From positions 1 to 48,118 of the forward strand of contig CANRZB010000028.1 of NCBI GenBank assembly GCA_947644195.1: 48,118 nt of DNA, given 5' to 3'. Numbering within the stretch: the first letter of the stretch is position 1; every line of letters starts with the position of its first letter. Of this stretch, positions 7,802 through 15,286 are shown piece by piece. Below the pieces are notes generated by a model. That model had not been told where the DNA came from. It was given only the letters and a program-made list of their open reading frames with translations, and made no database searches. The stretch is from an uncultured Clostridium sp. (lineage in GTDB: Bacteria > Bacillota > Clostridia > Lachnospirales > Lachnospiraceae). The translations under genes and the position numbers were made by a program.

Positions 7802-10012
7802 ATGGCAATTATATATCATGAGGAAAAACAGATTTTTTCATTGCATACGAAACATTCTACCTATCAGATGAAGGTGGATCAGTATTTCTATTTGCTTCAC
7901 CTGTATTATGGTAATCGGATGGAATCGTGTATGGATTATATGCTTCCTTATTTTGACCGGGGGTTTTCCGGCAATCCTAATGATACGGGTAATAACCGTT
8001 CCTTTTCCCTGGATATTATGCCGCAGGAGTTTCCGGTATTGGGCACGGGAGATTACCGAAACACGGCGTGTAAAATTCGAGAGCAGAACGGTTGTTATGG
8101 CTGCGATCTCCGGTATACGGGCCATGAGCTGCAGAAGGGCAAATATTCACTGCCGGGTCTTCCGGCCGTCTATGCAGACCAGGCAGAAACTTTGGCAATT
8201 TGCCTTCGGGATGAGAGAATCGGTGTAGGGGTCACTCTCTACTATGGTGTTTTAGAAGATTTGGATATTATTACCAGGAGTGCAAAAGTTACGAACATAG
8301 GACAAGATTGTTTCTATTTGGAGAAGCTTTCCAGCGTCTGTCTGGACTTTTTGTATGGGCAGTACGATGTCATTTCATTTTATGGAAGACATGCCATGGA
8401 GAGGAATATGCAGCGGACGGCAGTATCACATGGCAGACAGGTCTACGGTAGCAGCCGGGGAACTTCCAGTCATCAGTATAATCCGTTTGTTATTTTGGCG
8501 CAGTCGGATGCCACAGAACGCACGGGCGAATGTTATGGTGTTTCCCTGGTGTATAGTGGTAATTTCAGTGCAGAGATTGAGCGGGATCAATTCGATCAGA
8601 TCCGTTTGGTAATGGGTCTTTCCGAAGAACAGTTTTCCTATCCGTTAAAAGCGGGAGAGGAATTTTATGCCCCGGAAGTTGTGCTGTCCTATTCCGGGGA
8701 AGGGTTGGGTCTGCTGTCTGACCAGTTACACCAGTGCATCCGCAGACATATCTGCCGGGGGAACTATCGGGATCAGATTCGCCCAGTCTTGGTCAATAGC
8801 TGGGAAGCCTGCTACTTCAATTTTGATGGAAATGATATCGTGAATCTTGCAAAGCAGGCAGCAGAACTGGGCGTGGAACTGGTGGTATTGGATGACGGCT
8901 GGTTTGGAAAACGAAATGACGATAATTCTTCCCTGGGAGATTGGGATTTCAATGAAGAAAAATTGGGCTGTTCGCTAAAGGAATTGTCAGATCAGGTACA
9001 TGCACAGGGAGTACAGTTTGGTCTCTGGGTTGAGCCGGAAATGGTTTCAGAGGAGAGTGGGTTATATCGTGAGCATCCGGAGTGGGTTTTGCAGATTCCG
9101 GGTAAGAAGCCAATCCGTGGCCGGAACCAATTAGTTTTGGATTTTGCCAATCCAGAAGTCGTTTCCTATCTCTTTACAAAGTTGTCCCGAATCTTAGAGC
9201 AGGGGCAGATCGACTATGTGAAATGGGATATGAATCGGAGTTTGGCAGATATTTATTCCGGTTGTACTGAGAATCAGGGAACGGTTTTATATGATTATAT
9301 GCTGGGTGTATATCGCCTGCTGGATCTGTTGACGTCAATATTTCCAGATATTTTATGGGAGGGCTGTTCTGGTGGTGGCGGCCGCTTTGATCTGGGGATG
9401 CTTTATTATACTCCGCAGATCTGGTGTAGTGACAATACGGATGCCGTTGACCGGGTTCGGATTCAGTATGGCACTTCTTTTGGGTATCCGTTATCTGTCA
9501 TTGGGTCCCATATCTCTGCTTCGCCGAATCATCAGACGGGCAGGGAAACCAGAATTGATACCAGAGGCGTGGTAGCAATGACAGGAGCCTTTGGCTATGA
9601 ATTGAATCTGGGCAAATTAAGCGAGGAGGAAAAGCAGGAAGTCAAAAAACAGATTTCCTTTTATCACCAAACGGCACCTCTGCTGCAGAATGGCCGTTAT
9701 TATCGTTTGAGCAACCCATTTGAGGAAGAATATGGTGCCTGGATGGTAGTGGACAGAGAGCAGCGCACTGCGTTACTGAGTGTGGTTATACTGAATATGC
9801 ATGGCAATATGCCGGTTATATATATCAAACCGGATGGATTGAACCGCAATCTTAAATATCGGAACCACGAGACGGGTGCCGTATATGACGGCGATGCTCT
9901 GATGTCGTATGGGCTGCCGTTATCACTGGAACTAGGAGATTATCGGGCGTATCAGATACTTTTCGAAGCGGTGGATGAAACGGAATACTGTGGGAGTAGA
10001 AAGTTGACATAG
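7802..10012 (+). CDS. Alpha-galactosidase, GH36
   Basis: Cytoplasmic enzyme of 736 residues, the usual size for bacterial GH36 (about 730). It cleaves terminal alpha-1,6-galactose from melibiose, raffinose and stachyose. Seen in order: an N-terminal beta-sandwich (to about 330), then the TIM barrel with NSWEACYFN, VVLDDGWFG, the nucleophile Asp476 in YVKWDMNR, CSGGGGRFDLG, and the acid/base region CSDNTDA (Asp544 or Asp547), and a C-terminal beta domain. No signal peptide, so it acts on imported sugar. GGGAGG precedes the ATG. It ends the importer operon; galT at 40055 would process the galactose made. Symbol not given because aga, rafA and melA are all used. Confidence 0.96.
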   Translation: MAIIYHEEKQIFSLHTKHSTYQMKVDQYFYLLHLYYGNRMESCMDYMLPYFDRGFSGNPNDTGNNRSFSLDIMPQEFPVLGTGDYRNTACKIREQNGCYGCDLRYTGHELQKGKYSLPGLPAVYADQAETLAICLRDERIGVGVTLYYGVLEDLDIITRSAKVTNIGQDCFYLEKLSSVCLDFLYGQYDVISFYGRHAMERNMQRTAVSHGRQVYGSSRGTSSHQYNPFVILAQSDATERTGECYGVSLVYSGNFSAEIERDQFDQIRLVMGLSEEQFSYPLKAGEEFYAPEVVLSYSGEGLGLLSDQLHQCIRRHICRGNYRDQIRPVLVNSWEACYFNFDGNDIVNLAKQAAELGVELVVLDDGWFGKRNDDNSSLGDWDFNEEKLGCSLKELSDQVHAQGVQFGLWVEPEMVSEESGLYREHPEWVLQIPGKKPIRGRNQLVLDFANPEVVSYLFTKLSRILEQGQIDYVKWDMNRSLADIYSGCTENQGTVLYDYMLGVYRLLDLLTSIFPDILWEGCSGGGGRFDLGMLYYTPQIWCSDNTDAVDRVRIQYGTSFGYPLSVIGSHISASPNHQTGRETRIDTRGVVAMTGAFGYELNLGKLSEEEKQEVKKQISFYHQTAPLLQNGRYYRLSNPFEEEYGAWMVVDREQRTALLSVVILNMHGNMPVIYIKPDGLNRNLKYRNHETGAVYDGDALMSYGLPLSLELGDYRAYQILFEAVDETEYCGSRKLT

Positions 10013-10071
10013 ATCGAAAAGTAAGTAGATGCGGGTGGGAGAGCATGGAAGGGATTAGTTTCCGTGATAAT

Positions 10072-10971
10072 TCATGGATGGGATGCCCGGACGGAGTACT
10101 GTGACAGGGGCAGGGGACCTGCCAGTACTTCACGGGCAACGTATAGCGTATGGTTGGGATAGGTGCTGACCGTCCATTTACATAAGGTCAGGATGCGGTT
10201 TTGTATTTCGATACAGGTAATGCAGCTGGGATGGACACAGCTTCCGGTATTGAAATAATAAGAGTGAGAGGTTTCCAGTCTGGGACGGTGTGTGTGTCCG
10301 GTAATCAGGATTTCATGCTGTGATTCTGCCCAGGCGGAAAGCCTCTTTTCTGTTTTATTTTTGCGCCGGTTATTTTTTGCGGCACTCGTGGGATCCAGCA
10401 CCCCGGTATGCTCTAACGGTTTCCAGACATAACGTACCAGGAAACGTGACAGACGCCAGAATACCGAGTTGAGCAGGTCTGCCTGGTGGCCGTGTGTCAG
10501 GTAGAGACGCAGTCCGCTGATATCTTCCAGGATGATTCCGCTATAGAATGGCATTTCAGGATAAAGGGACTGCACTTGTTGGGTATCTGTACAAAAATAG
10601 GAAGAACAATGGCGTCTGGAGTAATATAATTTCTTTTTTTCCATATCATGGTTCCCATAAATCAGATACATTCGATTCCGTTCTGCAAATTTCGTCATCA
10701 GAGCAAAAACAGTATTGTGAACCTCAATAATTTGTTCTATTTTTCTGTTTTCCCATAATTCATCCCCATCTCCCAGCTCGATATAGGTAAAGCCCTGTTG
10801 GTAATAGTGCTGTAGTGCGGAATAGTACAAATGCTGGTTTTTCAGAAAATTATCATTGGTATTTCCACATCCGCGGTGACAGTCGCTGAACAGGACATAG
10901 CGGGAATTTTGGTTCAGTGGCAGCACAGGGGCAGAGTCAAACGAGTGGGAGATACGGGAATGGAAGCTCAT
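10072..10971 (-). CDS. Calcineurin-like metallophosphoesterase
   Basis: Predicted dimetal phosphoesterase of about 299 residues. All five family motifs are visible in order: FSDCHRGCG (DxH), ELGDGDELWE (GDxxE/D), YGNHDMEK (GNHD), LTHGHQAD (H) and ITGHTHRPR (GHxH). The arrangement resembles LpxH/UDP-diacylglucosamine pyrophosphatase relatives, but in a Gram-positive the true substrate is open. No signal peptide, so it is cytoplasmic or peripheral. I chose the second ATG (10971), which has AGGA five bases before it; the ATG four codons earlier lacks a ribosome site. It follows the DUF4474 gene on the same strand by 29 bases, so the two probably share a transcript. Confidence 0.85.
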   Translation of the reverse strand: MSFHSRISHSFDSAPVLPLNQNSRYVLFSDCHRGCGNTNDNFLKNQHLYYSALQHYYQQGFTYIELGDGDELWENRKIEQIIEVHNTVFALMTKFAERNRMYLIYGNHDMEKKKLYYSRRHCSSYFCTDTQQVQSLYPEMPFYSGIILEDISGLRLYLTHGHQADLLNSVFWRLSRFLVRYVWKPLEHTGVLDPTSAAKNNRRKNKTEKRLSAWAESQHEILITGHTHRPRLETSHSYYFNTGSCVHPSCITCIEIQNRILTLCKWTVSTYPNHTLYVAREVLAGPLPLSQYSVRASHP

Positions 10972-11000
10972 AGTGTTCCTCATTTCTGTTTATACAGGTT

Positions 11001-11933
11001 TTAATGGTTACATTTTTTTCTACATTTATGCTTGCGGCAGCGCTTTTTATAACGGCGCAGGCGCAGGCATCGCCGAAAGATCAGTGGCAGATAAAAGTAC
11101 AGGTAGAGCAGACGGTCTACCGTACAATGAAAAGGTCTAGTTACAAACTCGTAAAGTTTACAGAAAAGGCGGTTCTTCCATTGTGCAAAACAGCATACAA
11201 TTTTATGGAAGCATCCGCAGAAAATCGGCGTGAGCGGTGCCTGATAGCAAAAGCTGATACAGGAACCGGAGATCTGCAGGCAACATGGATTGTAGCCCAG
11301 CGCAATGAGAGCGTCAGCAAATGCACACATCATATTGCGGTCGACAAAATCAATGCAGAAGTCAGCGCAGAGGTCTCTGGGCTGGCTGAAACAGTCCATG
11401 CGAAATGCAGCTAGCCACCAGTGCGACATAGATACATTTGCAATATTCTCTGTGTCCTGCCGGACAGTCCGGTTTAGATTCATGAAAAACAGAGGGAGCA
11501 TGTCGTCGGGTACGGTATGGAAATATTCACTTCCTCGTTTCTCCGGTGGAACGATTCCATCTGCGCAGTAAATCCCAATCTCTGCGCCAGTATTGATCCC
11601 GTACTGCCCTTTCCAAAGTTCAATTAGCCAGGTTCGCCCGTCATAGTCGAAATAAACCGGCTGGCTGTCGAACACCATGTTAAAATGGGGAGCCAGACAG
11701 TCAAACTTGTGGGTGTAACCAAATTCCCGCTGCCAGGCATCAAGCGTGGACAGAAAAATATCCTGGCATGGAAAATAGTGATAGCCGAGGGGTTTTGTCA
11801 ATTCGTTCAGCAGTCGGTATTTTTCCGCCTGCGTCATCGTACAAACTTTTTTTATGATACAAGCTTTGCGGTGGTGGTTCCATAGCAGGCACACCAGCGC
11901 AACTAGAAAAAATATGCCAAAGAAAAAATACAT
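11001..11933 (-). CDS. DUF4474 membrane-anchored protein
   Basis: One N-terminal membrane segment (YFFFGIFFLVALVCLLW) is followed by a conserved domain with the DUF4474 signature: YFPCQDIFLSTLDAWQREFG, WLIELWKGQYGINTGAEIG and AAFRMDCFS. DUF4474 proteins are frequent in Clostridia and have no known function. The C-terminal 90 residues are unusual: very rich in Cys, Phe, Arg and Lys, ending in a strongly basic tail. The start is uncertain; the frame is open to 12038 and other ATGs lie at 11963 and 11990, none with a clear ribosome site. It is probably cotranscribed with the metallophosphoesterase downstream. Confidence 0.75.
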   Translation of the reverse strand: MYFFFGIFFLVALVCLLWNHHRKACIIKKVCTMTQAEKYRLLNELTKPLGYHYFPCQDIFLSTLDAWQREFGYTHKFDCLAPHFNMVFDSQPVYFDYDGRTWLIELWKGQYGINTGAEIGIYCADGIVPPEKRGSEYFHTVPDDMLPLFFMNLNRTVRQDTENIANVSMSHWWLAAFRMDCFSQPRDLCADFCIDFVDRNMMCAFADALIALGYNPCCLQISGSCISFCYQAPLTPIFCGCFHKIVCCFAQWKNRLFCKLYEFVTRPFHCTVDRLLYLYFYLPLIFRRCLRLRRYKKRCRKHKCRKKCNH

Positions 11934-12075
11934 CGTCGTGCTTTCTCTCTTCGTCGTGTTCATTTCTAATATATGTTGGAAGTAGGACATTGTGATTGTG
12001 TGAAAAAAAGTAGAAATACAGAAAAGCAGAAAAATCATACTGCGATATGTCTGCTTTGTCTGTTGTTATAGATCA

Positions 12076-12255
12076 TTACTTGATATTATGGATTTGTGAT
12101 TCTTTTTCCTTTTTTAAGGCATCAAGCCCTAGCCGGATCAATTCCGCTGTTGCCTCTGACCGGGTCTGATAGCGGTGCTCAAAACGGAAATCTTCGATTT
12201 GATTGAATAGTTCATTATCCACAGACACGGTATACCGTGGTTTATTTGTTGCCAT
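12076..12255 (-). CDS. Small ribbon-helix-helix-like DNA-binding protein
   Basis: A 59-residue protein whose first half (RYTVSVDNELFNQIEDFR) is strand-then-helix like CopG/Arc ribbon-helix-helix repressors, followed by TRSEATAELIRLGLDALKKE, the typical second and third helices. GAGGT precedes the chosen ATG at 12255; the longer open frame upstream has no ribosome site. Its target is unknown. Another small protein of similar layout is encoded at 12755 on the other strand, across the MITE-like elements. Confidence 0.75.
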   Translation of the reverse strand: MATNKPRYTVSVDNELFNQIEDFRFEHRYQTRSEATAELIRLGLDALKKEKESQIHNIK

Positions 12256-12327
12256 ATTTAACCTCATTTCTGTGAGACGAATATGGTTCGTCCTGCTGTC
12301 GTTGTGCAAAAAAATAATATTCGGTCT

Positions 12328-12396
12328 ATGAGTACAAATACGTTGATATTTAGTAAAACGACTTGTCTGTTTTTTTATCAACATGTCAGTACCTTA
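12328..12396. mobile_element. Decayed, internally deleted MITE-like element (copy A)
   Basis: Bases 12343-12368 (ATATTTAGTAAAACGACTTG...) match bases 12412-12437 of the neighbouring full element at most positions, and the right end TTTTTATCAACATGTCAGTAC resembles that element's right end. This is best explained as an older copy that lost its middle and lies side by side with copy B, sharing the TA at 12395-12396. Confidence 0.55.
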
Positions 12397-12558
12397 GTGT
12401 ACTGACACACTTATACTTAGCAAAACTACTTGTCTCTTTACGTCATCGGACTGCGTTGGATTCACTCGGCGTAGTCGCCGCTACGACTCGTTCATCCGCC
12501 TTGCCGATGCGTAAATATTCTGCGTAGTTTTATCAAATATAAATGTGTCAGTACACTA
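12395..12558. mobile_element. MITE-like palindromic element, 164 bp (copy B)
   Basis: The ends are near-perfect inverted repeats: TAGTGTACTGACACAC at 12395 and GTGTCAGTACACTA at 12558, continuing inward (CAAAACTAC/GTAGTTTTA), with TA at both outer edges as expected of a TA target duplication (IS630/mariner style). The interior is a second palindrome, TTTACG(T)CATCGG against CCGATGCGTAAA. It has no coding capacity. A copy of the same size and ends lies at 38938-39100, and an end-only derivative at 47016-47060. Confidence 0.8.
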
Positions 12559-12754
12559 GTATTCTTGCACATTTCCCTAAGATTATACATCGGTAAATCT
12601 GAGATGTAAAGGAAAAACATAGTGTTTGAACCAAATTGATACAAACTGAAAAACCAGTAAAAAAATCTTGACAATGAACCACCGATTCACTTTAATATAA
12701 GTAAATGCGATGCAATGAATCACTAAACCGCATTAATACAAAGGGGGAGACTAG
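12559..12754 (+). promoter_or_regulatory. Promoter region of the small regulator gene
   Basis: TTGACA (12668-12673) is followed by TAATAT (12693-12698) at a long 19-base spacing, about 57 bases before the ATG. GATTCA (12684-12689) and TGAATC (12714-12719) form an inverted repeat across the -10 region, a possible operator. The rest of the gap shows nothing else. Confidence 0.5.
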
Positions 12755-12991
12755 ATGGCGGAAGGGTTGAAACGATTTTCAATTTCCGTTACACCCAGTT
12801 TGGCGGTGGAACTGAAATTGACAAAACAAGAGTACTATTGCAAAGACACACAGAATGAAATGATTCGAGACTTGATTGTCCGCGGTCTGGCTTCTTTGCA
12901 ATCGGAAACCGGAGAGCCAGGTGATCTCCCGAAACATTCTACACAGAAGTCTGTATCGTTCCCAGGCTGTGTAACGAAATTAGATTCCTGA
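12755..12991 (+). CDS. Small putative DNA-binding protein (RHH-like)
   Basis: A 78-residue protein. The first 50 residues (KRFSISVTPSLAVELKLTKQ, then EMIRDLIVRGLASL) have the strand-helix-helix layout of ribbon-helix-helix repressors. The last 25 residues are polar and probably disordered. AAAGGGGGAG lies seven bases before the ATG. It could be autoregulated through the inverted repeat overlapping its promoter. Assignment to the fold is by pattern only. Confidence 0.65.
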   Translation: MAEGLKRFSISVTPSLAVELKLTKQEYYCKDTQNEMIRDLIVRGLASLQSETGEPGDLPKHSTQKSVSFPGCVTKLDS

Positions 12992-13168
12992 GTTACGGAA
13001 AAAGAGAATACATAGCTCAGGATGAAAGAAAGTGAGGTGAGCAGAGGAAGTTGCCGGAATGGGAAAATGACAAAATTACATACAGGCAAAAACAAGTAAT
13101 GTATAGTGGACAAAAATTCCGTATCTGTCCTAAGAAAGGGATGGGTGCAACAAGGAAGGAGGAAAAAC

Positions 13169-15141
13169 ATGAGAAACAAGATGTTGAAAAAGGCAGTGAG
13201 TGTTGTTGTATCAGCTGCAATGCTGGGAGTAACTTTATTTACGGGAGCCACCACAAGTAAAGCTGCATCCGAGCCGGTGATGTAGGGTATATTCAGAGTT
13301 TTAATAAGTCAGATTACATGAACAGTGGTAAAAATGGCTTTGAACTGAAGTATGAGTATACCAAATTGGGCAGTATCACAGATCCAAAGGACGACCTGGG
13401 GTACAATAACACATTACAGTTTGTTGTATTTGATACTTCTTGGGGCGGCTGGGAGCCAACCATGATTGGACCAAATGGCTATGACCAGACAGAGCCAGTG
13501 ACACCGGAAGTTGAGCATGAGTATACGGTGAAAGTTCCGTTTAGTGTCATTGAAGACAAATTAACGACAGGAAAGCCGGTACAGGGGATTAATCTTCAGA
13601 CCGGAAACGTTAGCAACTGTGAGATTAAGATTAACTCATTGACCTACGCTGATGTAGAGGAAGAAGTTAAGCCAGAGCAGACGAGCAGCCCAGTGTTGAT
13701 TGAAGGTGATTGGCATAAGACCAGCGATGAAAGCGTAGACTTTGGCTCTATGGAAGTAGTATCCGGTGTAGCCCATGTGTCTGCAAATGCTTGGAATATC
13801 GGTATCTCTGGTCTGAATGTAGCTACCTTTGGAGATCCGATAATTGCTGTGACAGTGGAGTATGGTGAGATTGCTGATCCACCGATTTATCCGCAGGCTG
13901 AAGTTCTGGGTGCCGATGGTAAACCAATCGTAGAAAATTATCCACAGGTGTCAGAGGCAGGAGAGGTTACCTATCTCACACAGATTCCAAAATCAACCTG
14001 GAGTTTAACCCTGGCATATGATACCTGTACTGTGAAAAAGGTTCAGATCTTTGACTATGATGAGTCCTATGCAACAGAAGTATTTGATTTAACAAATGCT
14101 GATATTACAGCAGCAATGGGCGCTGGCTGGAGCCTTGGCAATGCATTAGAGTCAGTGACAGAGAACGGTGAGGTTAGTGAGACTGCTTGGGGCAACCCGG
14201 AAGTTACAAAGTATCTGTTCAAAGAAGTCTCTGAGGCTGGGTTTAAGACAGTGAGAATCCCGGTTTCATGGGTAGATGCTGTCAAAGTGAATGGTGATAG
14301 TTATGAAATTACCTCTAAGTTTGATACTATCCTCAACAGAGTACAGACAGTTGTGGATTGGGCAAGAGCCTATGATCTGTTTGTGATCATCAATATTCAG
14401 CATGACGGGGCGGATGATGTGACAGGCTCCTGGTTGGATGTAGATGCTCCGAACCAGACGGGAATCCGTGCTGCTTTTGCAGATGTTTGGGGCAGAATTG
14501 CTAACAGATTTAAGAGTTACGACCAGCATTTAATTTTCGAGTCCATGAACGAGGTAATGGAGCAGGGAAATTATGGTACGCCAAGTCAGAACACTTACGA
14601 TAACATTAATTACCTGAACCAGTCCTTTGTTGATGTGGTTCGTGCTACAGGTCCTCATAATGATGTGCGCTTCCTGTTGGTTTCTGGTTATAATACCAAT
14701 ATTGACCAAACGGTAACGGATAGCTTTAAAGTGCCTACCTACAATGGAAGTAAGGAAGGAATTATGGTATCAGTTCATTATTATGATCCATATAACTTCA
14801 CGTTGAATACGGGTGACGGAAGCAAAACAACTGTGACTCCTGGGGAGCTTAATGCAATTGGAACGATGTTTAACAAATTAAAGACAAAATTTGTGGATAA
14901 TGGAATTCCTGTTGTCATTGGTGAATTTGGTGCCATGGACAAAGGTAATATATCACAAATTAAGAATTATATTAGCAGAGTGGTTTCTGAGGCACAGGCG
15001 AAAGGGCTTGGATACGTTTATTGGGATAATGGTTACACTGGACCAAATGGAATGGGCTTATGGAACCGTTATACCTATGGCGAGTCCGAACTGGGCGAGG
15101 CTTTGATTCCTATACTGACAGCTCCTAAGTCAGCAGAATAA
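13169..15141 (+). CDS. Secreted GH5 endoglucanase, frame broken after the signal peptide
   Basis: A cellulase-type gene read in two frames. The ATG at 13169, with AAGGAGG before it, gives a signal peptide ending near TTSKAAS and then meets TAG at 13283-13285. The mature protein continues in the next frame from about 13279 (GYIQSFNKSDY) to 15141. One missing base in the CCGGTG run near 13276 would join them. Mature part: two beta-sandwich carbohydrate-binding-like modules (about 13290-13660 and 13690-14060), then a GH5 barrel with GWSLGNALE, RIPVSWVD, IINIQHDG, acid/base Glu at 14551 in FESMNE, and nucleophile Glu at 14923 in VIGEFGA. As read, only an unsecreted 607-residue product from 13318 would be made. 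Sequencing error, recent inactivation and recoding are all possible. Confidence 0.88.
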
Positions 15142-15286
15142 TGAGTATTAGGAGAACATAGTACTGTTAAGTATCGGTACATAGAGTACATAGGAGGGGG
15201 AGAATTGTTGCCATAGTAGAAGTCTGCTGTGGCAACAGCTTCCCTTTATTTTTGGAACGTTGTTGAAGATTTGAAAGGAGGTAAAA

